Assembly (NCBI RefSeq): GCF_008124765.1
Contig: NZ_VNHS01000001.1
Coordinates: 124,001-188,000 of the forward strand
Reading direction: 5' to 3'
Origin: Paenibacillus methanolicus
Lineage (GTDB): Bacteria; Bacillota; Bacilli; Paenibacillales; Paenibacillaceae
Length of the DNA stretch: 64,000 bases
A program made the position numbers and the translations under genes. Position 1 is the first letter of the stretch, and the number at the start of each line of letters is the position of its first letter. This document shows, piece after piece, positions 53,264 through 62,785 of this stretch. The notes below the pieces were generated by a model. It was not told the DNA's origin. It did no database searches and saw nothing but the letters and a program-made list of their open reading frames with translations.

Positions 53264-53281
53264 TCCTTGGAGGAGACAAGC

Positions 53282-54298
53282 ATGAGCCGCATTACGATTA
53301 GAGACGTAGCCAGAATAGCCAATGTATCGGTCACGACCGTATCCAACGTGCTGAATAAGACCGGGAGAACTTCGCCGGAGACCATGCGCAAAGTGGAGCA
53401 GGTGATGGAGGAGCTTCAATTCGTTCCGAGCACGTCGGCTAGAAACTTAAGAGACAAGAAATCCCACCTGATCGGCGTTATCGTTCCTTTCCTGGAGAAA
53501 GGGAGACTTAAGGATAATCCGTTCTACTGGCAGCTGCTTTCCGCCATAGAGGAAGGGACCCGCAGTCACCAATTCCATCTGATCTTGTTCGGGGCAGACG
53601 AGAATGAGTCGTTTTCATTTGTTCATGAACGGCATTTGGACGGCTTGATCGTGATCGGGACCTTTGACAATTCCCCCGTGCTGGAGCGGCTGTTGCAATT
53701 GAATGTGCCTTGCGTCTTCATGGACAGCTATTTGTCTGATCCGAAACTGGCGCAAGTGAACATAGACGATCAAGCGGGCGGGCATCTCGGTACCAAGCAT
53801 CTGCTTGGACTGGGACATCGTAGAATCGCGGTGCTATCGGGCGTTCTACAGCATAATGGCGTGAGCCATGAACGTTGGCTCGGCTACCGTCGCGCATTGG
53901 AGGAAGCGGGAATTCCCTACGATCCGAGCTTGGTGCTGCAAGAGCCCGTATCCTTGGAAGGCGGATACCATGCTGGTTTGAAGGCCGCTACGCTGCCGGC
54001 GGAAGAGCGGTTCACGGCTGTTTTCGCTTTCTCGGATGTCGGCGCGATCGGATTCATGAAGGCGATGCACGATCTCGGAATAAGCGTTCCCGATCAGATG
54101 TCCATCGTCGGGTTCGATGATATTTTCTTAAGCCCGTATATCCCGGTTTCTATCACAACGGTGAAGCAGGACTTAATAGAGAAAGGCCAGGCTGCGGTAA
54201 ACATGCTGCTGAGTCAGATCCATGGAGAGTCTACGGACAATTGCAAGCATGTCCTTCCGGTAAGTCTAAGCGTACGGAACAGCACCAAGGCATTATAA
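53282..54298 (+). CDS. LacI-family repressor of the second mal operon
   Basis: A 338-residue regulator. I chose ATG 53282 with GGAGGAG 8 bp before. The LacI helix-turn-helix (TIRDVARIANVSVTTVSNVL) and hinge helix are at the N-terminus, followed by a periplasmic-binding-like sugar domain. It precedes malE-malF-malG and an amylase gene, which identifies it as a MalR-type repressor by context. Two identical half-palindromes before it and one perfect palindrome inside the operon are its likely sites. Confidence 0.9.
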   Translation: MSRITIRDVARIANVSVTTVSNVLNKTGRTSPETMRKVEQVMEELQFVPSTSARNLRDKKSHLIGVIVPFLEKGRLKDNPFYWQLLSAIEEGTRSHQFHLILFGADENESFSFVHERHLDGLIVIGTFDNSPVLERLLQLNVPCVFMDSYLSDPKLAQVNIDDQAGGHLGTKHLLGLGHRRIAVLSGVLQHNGVSHERWLGYRRALEEAGIPYDPSLVLQEPVSLEGGYHAGLKAATLPAEERFTAVFAFSDVGAIGFMKAMHDLGISVPDQMSIVGFDDIFLSPYIPVSITTVKQDLIEKGQAAVNMLLSQIHGESTDNCKHVLPVSLSVRNSTKAL

Positions 54299-54391
54299 TT
54301 GCGGCGGACTGCAAGGATGGCCACAATGAAGGAAGCAACCCGAAAGGGTAATATATCAGCTTCAAGCCACTAAAGAGAGGATGAATAGAGT

Positions 54392-55693
54392 ATGGGTCGC
54401 AAGAAAATAGTTGCATTTACTTTGTTATTCGCTTTCACCGCTTCCGGTTGTTCACAGACTTCTGATCCCGCGACTCCCGTAGAGTCCACGTCTGCGCCGA
54501 GCACGGAAGCAGCCGAAGGTACGAATCCCGAATATCCGGCGGGTCTGAAGCCGGAGCCGGGCGCCGAGCTGAAGGTGTGGGAAGGAGGTGGCGTCAACGG
54601 GCAGTGGGTCGAATACGTGACGACGGCGTTTACCAAGACATACAACATCCCCGTCAAAATCGAAGTCGTCGAGAACGGAGACGCTCCGAAAAAACTCCAG
54701 ACGGACGGCCCGGCCGGACTTGCCGCCGACGTTTTTGTCGCGCCGCACGACCATTTAGGCAATATGGCGTCCGCCGGGTTGATCCTGCCTAATGACGAGT
54801 TCAAAGAAATGATGCAGAACGATTTTATGGACAGCGCGATGAAAGGGGTCACGCTCGGGGACACGCTGTACGGTTTCCCTACTGGGGTAGAGACCTATGC
54901 GCTCTACTACAACAAGAAACTTGTTCCCGAGCCGCCGAAGACGTTCGATGAACTGATTGCTATCGCCGGGAAAATTAACGATCCGAAACAAAAGACCTAT
55001 GGGCTCATGTGGGAGATGGGCAATCTTTATTATGACAGCGCCTTCTTCCAGGGCTTCGGTGGCTACGTCTTCGGTAAGAACGGCAGCGACGCGCAGGACA
55101 TTGGCCTGAATAACGAAGCATCCGTGAATGCGCTTGATTATATCGGGAAAATCAAGACGGTCGTTCCGTTCAAGAAAGAAGACGTTACGTACGACATCAA
55201 AGAAGGATTATTCAAAGAAGGAAAGCTGGCCTTCAATATCAATGGTCAGGCAGGCGCCGCATCGCTCGAAGGAGCCGTTGATTTCGGCGTCATACCGCTG
55301 CCAAAACTACCGAACGGCGAGACGCCGAAGAGTTTTCTTGGCATTCGAGCTTTGTATGTAAATTCCTACACGAAGTATCCTCAAGCATCAAAACTGTTTG
55401 CTCACTTCGCTTCTTCCAAAGAGATGCTGGCCAAACGCTTCGAAATTTCCGGACAGCTGCCGCCGAGAAACGATCTGATGAACGACCCTGCGATCGCGAA
55501 TGACCCCTACGCGGCTCCGTTCCTGCAGCAAGCAGCTTCAGCAATCGCCATGCCGTCCATACCGGAAATGGTGAACGTCTGGGGACCTATGGGAACTGCC
55601 GTAACGCAAGCCTGGAATAACGGCGGGGATAGCAAAGCGCTGCTCGATGAAGCCGTGAAACAAATACGCGAAGCCATCTCGATCAACAAATAA
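54392..55693 (+). CDS. malE: Maltodextrin-binding lipoprotein, second copy
   Basis: A 433-residue lipoprotein (lipobox ASGC, then Ser/Thr/Glu linker). It parallels the 48043-49377 protein in many places (EPGAELKVWEGGG, LQTDGPAGLAADVFVAPHD, YGFPTGVETYALYYNKK, GGYVFGKNGSDAQDIG), so the two operons are diverged duplicates. Start ATG 54392 follows GAGAGGATG. It is cotranscribed with lacI upstream and followed by an operator palindrome before malF. Confidence 0.92.
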   Translation: MGRKKIVAFTLLFAFTASGCSQTSDPATPVESTSAPSTEAAEGTNPEYPAGLKPEPGAELKVWEGGGVNGQWVEYVTTAFTKTYNIPVKIEVVENGDAPKKLQTDGPAGLAADVFVAPHDHLGNMASAGLILPNDEFKEMMQNDFMDSAMKGVTLGDTLYGFPTGVETYALYYNKKLVPEPPKTFDELIAIAGKINDPKQKTYGLMWEMGNLYYDSAFFQGFGGYVFGKNGSDAQDIGLNNEASVNALDYIGKIKTVVPFKKEDVTYDIKEGLFKEGKLAFNINGQAGAASLEGAVDFGVIPLPKLPNGETPKSFLGIRALYVNSYTKYPQASKLFAHFASSKEMLAKRFEISGQLPPRNDLMNDPAIANDPYAAPFLQQAASAIAMPSIPEMVNVWGPMGTAVTQAWNNGGDSKALLDEAVKQIREAISINK

Positions 55694-55713
55694 CTAGCAT
55701 TCGCATGACATTT

Positions 55714-55729
55714 GTGCAAACGTTTGCAC
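55714..55729. promoter_or_regulatory. Perfect 16-bp LacI-type palindrome inside the mal operon
   Basis: GTGCAAACGTTTGCAC, a perfect inverted repeat of the MalR/LacI kind, lies between malE and malF. TTGACG and TTGACT words follow. It may control an internal promoter for malFG or act as a roadblock. Confidence 0.75.
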
Positions 55730-55794
55730 TACTTGACGCGGGAATCGGGGGCGATCTTGACTCCGTATTCCCGTACTGACGGAGGGAATCATCA

Positions 55795-57090
55795 GTGCGT
55801 ACTCGTACGATTGCCGCGCTTCTGTCGCTGCTTGGCATGGGCATCGGACAGTTTTACAACAGGCAATGGATGAAAGGGCTCTTGCTGCTGCTGGTGGAAT
55901 GCGGATGCCTGATTGCCCTGCCGGCGTGGAAAAAGGGTATTCGGATGCTCATTCATCTTGGCGAGCAGCCGTCACGTCTGGTCGACGGCCAATTCATGCC
56001 GGGAGATCATTCCATATTTATGATGGTGCAAGGTTTGTTAACCGCCTTCGGTCTCCTGCTTATGGCATTGCTTTATGCTTGGAACGTGCGCGATGCATTT
56101 CTTTTCGGGAGACTGCGGGAAAGCGGCGTTCGAGTTCCCTCATTCAGGGAGAGTTTGAAGCGGCTCGGCGAGGAAGGGTATCCATTCCTCCTCATGTCTC
56201 CGGCGTTTATGATTACGCTGCTGTTCACCATGCTGCCCATTGCTTTCGGCGTGCTGGTCGCCTTCACGAATTATGCGGGGCCGAATCATTTGCCTCCCAG
56301 GCATTTGGTCGATTGGGTCGGTTTTCAAACCTTCAAAGATTTGCTTACGCTCGGCAGCTGGAGCGGCACGTTCGTTAGCGTCGGCTTGTGGACGATCGTG
56401 TGGGCGGTACTCGCGACAGGGAGTACATTCTTCTTCGGCTTATTCGTCGCGGTCGTCGTGCAGCATCCGGCCGTTCGCTTCAAGAAGTTGTGGAGAACGA
56501 TTTTCATCGTGCCTTATGCCGTGCCCGGCTTTGTCTCGATCCTTATCATGCGCAATTTGTTCAACGGTTCGTTCGGACCGCTCAACCAATACCTGCAGTT
56601 CTTCGGTCTTCCTGCCATGGAATGGCTGTCCGATCCGATGCTTGCGAAGTTCACCGTCCTCCTGGTCAACTTATGGCTCGCGTTCCCGTACTTCATGTTT
56701 ATGATGACCGGCGTGATGAGCGGGATCTCCAAAGACTTGTACGAAGCAGCCGAGGTGGATGGCGCAGGCCGCCCGCGGCAGTTCGTCAGCATCACGCTGC
56801 CGATGGTGCTGCTCAGCACGGCTCCGCTGCTCATTATGAATTTTGCTTTCAACTTCACGAATTTTAATCTGATTTACTTATTAACGGAAGGAAATCCGGT
56901 CAATAATGCCTTGAAATTCGCCGGAGAGACGGATATTTTACTGTCTTGGATATTCAAGCTGACGCTGGAGCAGAATCAATTCAATTTGGCTTCCGCGGTA
57001 TCGATACTCGTCTTTATCGTCATCGCCTCGTTCTCAATTGTTCAATTCCGGTTTACGAGAGCGCAAAAAGAGAGGGATCTCGTCCAATGA
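55795..57090 (+). CDS. malF: Maltodextrin ABC importer permease MalF, second copy
   Basis: A 431-residue permease, start GTG 55795 after GGAGGG. It has the MdxF-type N-terminal membrane extension (GIGQFYNRQWMKG, GDHSIFMMVQGL) and EAA loop YEAAEVDGAGRPRQFVSITL. It is parallel to the 46325-47689 copy. It overlaps malG by ATGA. Confidence 0.92.
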   Translation: MRTRTIAALLSLLGMGIGQFYNRQWMKGLLLLLVECGCLIALPAWKKGIRMLIHLGEQPSRLVDGQFMPGDHSIFMMVQGLLTAFGLLLMALLYAWNVRDAFLFGRLRESGVRVPSFRESLKRLGEEGYPFLLMSPAFMITLLFTMLPIAFGVLVAFTNYAGPNHLPPRHLVDWVGFQTFKDLLTLGSWSGTFVSVGLWTIVWAVLATGSTFFFGLFVAVVVQHPAVRFKKLWRTIFIVPYAVPGFVSILIMRNLFNGSFGPLNQYLQFFGLPAMEWLSDPMLAKFTVLLVNLWLAFPYFMFMMTGVMSGISKDLYEAAEVDGAGRPRQFVSITLPMVLLSTAPLLIMNFAFNFTNFNLIYLLTEGNPVNNALKFAGETDILLSWIFKLTLEQNQFNLASAVSILVFIVIASFSIVQFRFTRAQKERDLVQ

Positions 57091-57926
57091 AATCAAGACG
57101 GCGGGAAAGTAAAGCTGTAACCGCGCTGCTCTATTTGTTTTTGATTATGCTGTCCGTCATTTGTTTGTTTCCCGTCCAATGGATCGTCATGGCTTCGCTC
57201 AATACGGGAAATGCCTTGTACAGCTCGAGCCTGGTTCCGGAACAACTGACGCTTAGCCACTATCGCTATTTGTTTGACCATACGGACTACGTGCTTTGGT
57301 TCTGGAACACGTTCAAGATCGCCTGCATGAACATGGGGGCATCGCTCGTCGTCGTGACGGCGGCGGCCTATGCGGTATCCCGCTTTCGATTTACCGGAAG
57401 AGAAATCGTGCTGACAACCTTGATGGTCCTGCAAATGTTTCCGTCATTCATGGCGATGATCTCAGTCTACATCTTGCTGCTGCAGGCGGGATTGCTGGAT
57501 ACGCATTTGGGTCTGGTGTTGGTCTACGTCGCGGGCGGATCGCCGATCGGGATCTGGATTGTCAAAGGGTACATGGACGGGATCCCCAAGAGTCTGGAAG
57601 AAACGGCGAGAATCGACGGGGCGAGCCATACGACGGTTTTTGTGCGCGTGATCGCGCCGTTATGCGTTCCGATCCTTTCGTTCGTCGCCTTGACCAGCTT
57701 TATCGCGCCATGGATGGACTTCATTCTCCCCCGGCTGCTGCTCCGCTCGAGCGAGAAGAAGACGCTGGCGATCGGATTGTTCGAGATGGTCATGGACAAG
57801 TCGCAGATGCAGTTTACGACTTTCGCCGCCGGCGCTGTGCTCCTGGCGATTCCGATCACCCTGCTGTTCTTCTTCCTGCAGCGTTATGTGATCGACGGCT
57901 TGACGGCTGGCGCTTCCAAGGGCTGA
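57087..57926 (+). CDS. malG: Maltodextrin ABC importer permease MalG, second copy
   Basis: A 279-residue permease, exactly the length of the other MalG in this window. I chose ATG 57087, which overlaps the malF stop (ATGA); the longer open frame upstream lies inside malF. EAA loop EETARIDGASHTTVFVRVIA. It is followed 27 bp later by the interrupted GH13 gene. Confidence 0.92.
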   Translation: MKSRRRESKAVTALLYLFLIMLSVICLFPVQWIVMASLNTGNALYSSSLVPEQLTLSHYRYLFDHTDYVLWFWNTFKIACMNMGASLVVVTAAAYAVSRFRFTGREIVLTTLMVLQMFPSFMAMISVYILLLQAGLLDTHLGLVLVYVAGGSPIGIWIVKGYMDGIPKSLEETARIDGASHTTVFVRVIAPLCVPILSFVALTSFIAPWMDFILPRLLLRSSEKKTLAIGLFEMVMDKSQMQFTTFAAGAVLLAIPITLLFFFLQRYVIDGLTAGASKG

Positions 57927-57953
57927 TTCCTCATGACGAAAGGATGAATGCAT

Positions 57954-59729
57954 ATGCTGCGAGCAGCTATTACGCATCGGTCGGTTCTGCCGTTTCGGTA
58001 CGCCGTTGATGATCGAACGGTACGAATTCGCTTGAAAGCCGCGTGCGGCGATCTCACGGGCTGCACCTTGTTGTATGGCGACAAGTTTCAATGGAGCAGG
58101 CGCCAAAAAGTCCAAATGCGCGTCATCGCTTCCGACGGCCTGCATGATTATTGGCAAGCGGATGTGGTACCGGAAGATCGTCGTCTATGCTATGCCTTTT
58201 ACCTAGAGTCCGGGAAAGAAGGGCTCTGGTTTACGGAGAAAGGATTCTTCGTTACGCATGCGGAAGAGACGCATCCATTGGATTACTTCGAATTTCCATT
58301 CCTGCACCACACCGAGCGAATCGACCCTCCGGCATAGGCGCGCGAAGCGGTCGTCTATCAGGTATTTCCGGACCGGTATCATAACGGCGATCCCCGTAAC
58401 GACCCGCCGAATAGCGTCCCATGGAACGCGGACCCTACCTATTGGAATCGGTTTGGCGGCGATTTGCAAGGCATCCTGGATAAGCTGGGTCATATTCATG
58501 CCTTAGGGGCAAACGTGCTGTACTTGACGCCGATATTCGCGTCGCCTAGCAGCCACAAATACGATACAAGCGATTATCAATTGATCGATCCGTCTTTCGG
58601 GACGTTAGACACGCTGAAGCTGCTGGTTGAACAATGTCATCGCAGAGGGATTCGGGTCGTGCTGGATGCGGTGTTCAACCATTGCGGAAGCGATTTTGCC
58701 CCATTCGTGGATGCGAATAAGAAGGGGACAGAATCCCCGTATTACGAGTGGTTTCATTTTGTCGAGCCGCAACCGGAAGCAGGGAATCCGCTGCCTTACC
58801 GCGCTTTCGGCTACGAGAAGAACATGCCCAAGCTGAATACGGCTCATCCTGCAGTAGCCGAATACCTCATCGACACCGCGATTTACTGGACGAAAGAAGC
58901 GGAAATCGACGGCTGGAGGTTGGATGTCGCGAACGAAGTGGATCACGATTTCTGGCGAGCCTTCAGAAGCCGGTTAAAGGATATCCGTCCGGATATTTGG
59001 CTAATCGGCGAAGTCTGGCATGATGCGCTGCCTTGGCTCGGGGGAGATCAATTCGATTCGGTCATGAACTATCCGCTTCGGACGCTGGCGCTGGATTATT
59101 TCGTTTGCCGCCGAATCGATCGGCCGTCCTTTATCCATGCCTTGATTCGGCTGCTGATGCAATACCCCGAACAAGTCAATGCCAATTTGTTCAATATGCT
59201 GGGAAGCCACGATACGGCAAGATTGCTCACGGCCTGCGATGGACGCCATGAGATTTTGATGCGCCTGCTCGTGTTTCAATATACGTTTCCGGGGGTCCCG
59301 AGCATTTATTACGGGGATGAAGTCGGCATGACGGGCGGCGAAGATCCGGAATGCCGCAGAACCATGAATTGGGATGCGAATGGTTGGGATTCCGATATTC
59401 TTCGCCATATCCGGCAGCTGACCGCCATGCGAAAGCAAGAGCGCGCGCTGCAGACCGGCGAGATCCGGTTCTTGGACACGAAGGAAGAAGAACTGCTCAT
59501 TTACACGAGGCATCATGAGGAGGAGCTCGTTCTGATCGTCATGAATTTGTCCGAGGGTTGGAAGAATGAAGAGCTCGCGCCGACGAGCATCGGCGCGGAC
59601 GTCGTCACGGGAATCTATCACGACCGGATAACCGGAAGGAAAGTATATGCCGATCGCTCGCTAATCAGGCTGAGCTTGCCGCCTGGAGAAAGCGTAGTCG
59701 TCCCCATGCGCGCGGTACAAGCCGTATGA
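57954..59729 (+). pseudogene. Neopullulanase/cyclomaltodextrinase-type GH13 hydrolase with an in-frame amber codon
   Basis: The reading frame encodes a CBM34-type N-terminal domain (residues 1-125), then TAG at 58335-58337, then in the same frame a complete GH13_20-like catalytic domain. The stop replaces the Trp of the conserved linker P-x-W-x-x-x-A-V-x-Y-Q-V-F-P-D-R, so a single TGG to TAG change explains it. All catalytic motifs are intact: DAVFNH, GWRLDVANE (nucleophile Asp codon 58923), LIGEVWH (acid/base Glu codon 59010) and GSHDTARL (Asp codon 59211). There are no other lesions, so the mutation is recent, a sequence error, or suppressed. Starts at 57948 or 57954 are equally possible. 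Members cut maltodextrins in the cytoplasm. Confidence 0.9.
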
Positions 59730-59760
59730 ACTTGAAACTCGGCAATCGGTAGATAGATGA

Positions 59761-59795
59761 GAAGGGAGCAAGCCATCTCGGCTTGCTCCCTCTTC
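59761..59795. terminator. Hairpin between convergent genes
   Basis: GAAGGGAGCAAGCC pairs with GGCTTGCTCCCTCTTC (small bulge) around ATCTC, between the ends of the GH13 gene and gdhA. It can serve both strands. Confidence 0.75.
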
Positions 59796-59812
59796 GTGCA
59801 CCGCTTATTCAA

Positions 59813-61192
59813 TCAAACGCCTTGCGCGATCATGGCATCCGCCACTCGGACGAAGCCGGCGATGTTGGCCCCGATGACCAGGTTGCCGGGGACGCCGTAT
59901 TTCTCCGAAGCCGTCATGCACTCGCTGTAGATATTGTTCATGATCTGCCGCAGTTTGGCATCGACTTCGTCCATCGACCACGATAGACGCGCGCTGTTCT
60001 GAGCCATCTCCAAGGCGGAGACGGACACGCCGCCCGCATTGGCCGCTTTGGCGGGCGCGAACAAGACGTTGTGGTCGAGGAAGACATCGATCGCTTCCAG
60101 CGTCGAAGGCATGTTGGCGCCTTCGCCGACGGCTTTGACGCCGTTGCGAACGAGCAGCTCGGCGGACGCCTTGTCGATCTCGTTCTGCGTCGCGCACGGC
60201 AGCGCGATATCGCACGGGATCGTCCAGATGCCGGAGCAGCCCTCCACATAGACCGCATCGGGATGCTCGATGACGTAATCCCGGCATCGCCGGTTCTCGA
60301 CTTCCTTTAGCCGTTTGATCGTAGCGAGGTTAATGCCGGCTTCATGATAAATATAGCCGCCGGAATCGCTGCACGCGACAACCTTGGCGCCGAGCTGCAT
60401 CGCTTTCTCCATCGCGTAGATCGACACGTTTCCCGATCCCGACACGACGACGGTGCTCCCGTCGAAGCCGAGTCCCGCGCTCTTCAACATATGCTCCACG
60501 AAGTAAACCGCACCGTATCCGGTCGCTTCCTTGCGGCCGAGACTGCCACCATAGCCGATGCCTTTACCGGTGAGCACGCCGGCTTCATAGGCGCCGACGA
60601 GCCTTTTGTATTGACCGAACATATAGCCGATTTCCCGCGCGCCGACGCCGATATCGCCGGCCGGCACGTCCGTATCCGCGCCGATATGATTGCTCAGCTC
60701 GGTCATGAAGCTTTGGCAGAAGCGCATGATTTCCCGATCCGATTTACCTTTCGGATCGAAATCGGAACCGCCTTTGCCGCCGCCGATCGCTTGACCGGTC
60801 AGCGCGTTTTTGAAAATTTGCTCGAAGCCGAGGAATTTAACGATACTGGCGTTGACGGTAGGATGAAAGCGCAAGCCGCCTTTGTAGGGTCCGATCGCGT
60901 TGCTGAATTGAACGCGGAAGCCGCGGTTCACCCGTACCTTGCCGTTGTCGTCCAGCCACGGCACGCGGAAGGCGATGAGCCGGTCCGGCTCGACCAAGCG
61001 TTCGAGGATGCCGTGCTCCATATAGACGGGATTTTGAGCGAGAACCGGAACGAGAGAGAGAAAGACTTCGTTCACGGCTTGATGGAATTCGGTTTCATGG
61101 GGATTGCGTTTTTTTACGATTTCGTAAACATCGTTTACGTATAGATGCGCATCCGGCGAGCTGGCTTGCATGACTTCTTCTACTAAACTCAT
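59813..61192 (-). CDS. gdhA: NADP-type glutamate dehydrogenase
   Basis: A 459-residue enzyme that makes glutamate from 2-oxoglutarate and ammonia (hexameric, EC 1.4.1.4 class). Substrate-site motifs GPYKGGLRFHPTVN (catalytic-region Lys) and GGGKGGSDFDPKGKSD, and the PAGDIGVGAREIGYM and VSGSGNVSIYAMEKA nucleotide-binding motifs are intact, as is the C-terminal ANIAGFVRVADAM. Length matches the bacterial NADP family. It is read divergently from a GltC-like regulator, which may control it in response to nitrogen or carbon status. Confidence 0.96.
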   Translation of the reverse strand: MSLVEEVMQASSPDAHLYVNDVYEIVKKRNPHETEFHQAVNEVFLSLVPVLAQNPVYMEHGILERLVEPDRLIAFRVPWLDDNGKVRVNRGFRVQFSNAIGPYKGGLRFHPTVNASIVKFLGFEQIFKNALTGQAIGGGKGGSDFDPKGKSDREIMRFCQSFMTELSNHIGADTDVPAGDIGVGAREIGYMFGQYKRLVGAYEAGVLTGKGIGYGGSLGRKEATGYGAVYFVEHMLKSAGLGFDGSTVVVSGSGNVSIYAMEKAMQLGAKVVACSDSGGYIYHEAGINLATIKRLKEVENRRCRDYVIEHPDAVYVEGCSGIWTIPCDIALPCATQNEIDKASAELLVRNGVKAVGEGANMPSTLEAIDVFLDHNVLFAPAKAANAGGVSVSALEMAQNSARLSWSMDEVDAKLRQIMNNIYSECMTASEKYGVPGNLVIGANIAGFVRVADAMIAQGV

Positions 61193-61337
61193 ACGTACAC
61201 TCCTTCATGGTTGCATTGCGGAAATTCATTCCTCTTTTTCCGATCGTAGATTAATATTATTATTTAGTGAATCATCGCTTCAATATTCAGATCACATCGA
61301 GTTGATGCGTTAAATGCATAAAGAGGAGGGGCGCGCC

Positions 61338-62234
61338 TTGGAAGTCAGACAAATGCGATATTTTATGGAGGTTGCGAAGCGGGAGCATGTCACGGAGGCG
61401 GCGAATGCGCTGCATGTCGCGCAATCCTCCGTTAGCCGGCAGCTGTTCCAGCTGGAGAGCGAACTCGGAGTCGATCTTTTCATACGGACGGGCCGGAGAG
61501 TCAAATTAACGCCGATCGGGAAAATCCTGCTGGAACGCGTCGAGCAGGTGATGTATATGATCGGCGAAGCCGAACGGGAAGTGAAGGAGTATCTCGAGCC
61601 GGAGCGAGGCGTCGTCCGCATCGCGTTCCCGATCAGTTTGGCCGCGCACGTGCTGCCGACGGCCATCTATGCGTTTCGCGAGCGGTATCCGGAGGCCAAA
61701 TTTCAAATGAGGCAAGCGCTCTACCGCGATTTGATCGAGGGCGTGACGAACGGAGAGTTTAATCTCGCCATGATCGCCCCGCTGCCCGTCGGAGCGAGCG
61801 GCATTAAATCCAGGCTCTTATTCACCGAACGAATCGTGGCGCTCCTGCCGATCCACCATCGTTTAGCCGATCGGCCGAGCATCCGATTGGAGGAGCTGCG
61901 GGAGGATGCCTTCGTCACGCTGCCCGAGGGGACGATCTTTCGGGACATCGTATGGAACGCGTGCGGCGAGATCGGTTTCGCGCCTCATATCGCGTTCGAA
62001 GGCGACGATATCGACGCGTTGAAAGGGCTGGTATCGGCCGGTCTCGGCGTCGCGCTTATGCCCGAAGTGACCTTGGTGGATAACACGCCGCACGCCACGG
62101 TGAAAATCCCGCTGGTCGATCCCCAAGTGACCCGGACGATCGGCGTTATCTCTCCGACGCAGCGGAAATTGCTTCCCACGGAGCAGTTGTTCATTCAATT
62201 TCTGGCCGAATTTTTTGCGCGGCACGATTCGTAA
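61338..62234 (+). CDS. gltC: LysR-family regulator, GltC-like
   Basis: A 298-residue LysR regulator. I chose TTG 61338 (MEVRQMRYFMEVAKREHV) because AGAGGAGGGG lies just before it and the product then aligns end to end with Bacillus GltC from memory (MELRQLRYFMEVAEREHV; ALHVAQSSVSRQ; GVVRIAFPISLAAHVLPT; DIDALKGLVSAGLGVALMPE). GltC activates glutamate synthase genes; here the divergent target is gdhA, so the inferred role is control of glutamate synthesis or degradation. The 145-bp gap should hold both promoters. Confidence 0.87.
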   Translation: MEVRQMRYFMEVAKREHVTEAANALHVAQSSVSRQLFQLESELGVDLFIRTGRRVKLTPIGKILLERVEQVMYMIGEAEREVKEYLEPERGVVRIAFPISLAAHVLPTAIYAFRERYPEAKFQMRQALYRDLIEGVTNGEFNLAMIAPLPVGASGIKSRLLFTERIVALLPIHHRLADRPSIRLEELREDAFVTLPEGTIFRDIVWNACGEIGFAPHIAFEGDDIDALKGLVSAGLGVALMPEVTLVDNTPHATVKIPLVDPQVTRTIGVISPTQRKLLPTEQLFIQFLAEFFARHDS

Positions 62235-62253
62235 TCAGAGCGCCGAACGTCAA

Positions 62254-62295
62254 CAGGCTTTGTTCGCCGACGGGGAACAAAGCCTGGTTTGATTT
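62254..62295 (+). terminator. Intrinsic terminator of gltC
   Basis: CAGGCTTTGTTC pairs perfectly with GAACAAAGCCTG, followed by GTTTGATTT. Confidence 0.82.
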
Positions 62296-62399
62296 AAGCG
62301 AGCAGACGCTTGTGTAACGGGAACAAGCCTTGCTCCAGCTGTCTGCGCAAGTTGAACATGTTGCGGGATAGGAAGGGCATAGAGGTGCCCAATCTCGGA

Positions 62400-62705
62400 T
62401 TAGGTCAAGCCTTTGCCGCCAAGAGGCCGCAGTTTCGTGCCTTCGACGCCTTCGATCAGCGGCATCGCCTGGGCGATCGCCGCCCGGGTCTCCGGCTGCG
62501 CAAGCGATGCCTCATGTGACTGGGCGTCTGCCCAAATCTCGGTCACCCATATCGTATCCGCTTCCGTGTCCGAAAGATAGACGATATACGCTTCGCAGGC
62601 GGGAACGGCTTGCAAGGAGTCGCCGGCGTCCAGCAGGATGCGGGCGAGTTTTTCTCCTTCCCCGGTTTTGGCTATAAATTTCGCAACCATTGAAAACTTC
62701 TGCAT
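62400..62705 (-). CDS. Antibiotic biosynthesis monooxygenase-family protein (YgiN-like)
   Basis: A 101-residue protein with the ferredoxin-like ABM fold (MVAKFIAKTGEGEKLARILL, EAYIVYLS, IWVTEIWADAQSHEASL). I chose ATG 62705 after GGAGGA; the ATG at 62747 has no site. Members oxidise quinols or other aromatic compounds, or act as heme/small-molecule binders; no specific substrate can be assigned. It is divergent from the repeat array and tag. Confidence 0.85.
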   Translation of the reverse strand: MQKFSMVAKFIAKTGEGEKLARILLDAGDSLQAVPACEAYIVYLSDTEADTIWVTEIWADAQSHEASLAQPETRAAIAQAMPLIEGVEGTKLRPLGGKGLT

Positions 62706-62785
62706 GTCAGATTCCTCCATTATGTTCAATTCGCTATAGATTAGCAAAGACAGGCCGTCATGTCTTGTAAAATCGCGACAAAAGG

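Noticed and set aside
62300..62400. Possible C-terminal gene remnant on the minus strand (open frame ending in FPLHKRLLA)
   Set aside because: Only about 35 residues, no recognised family and no start; kept as unexplained sequence.
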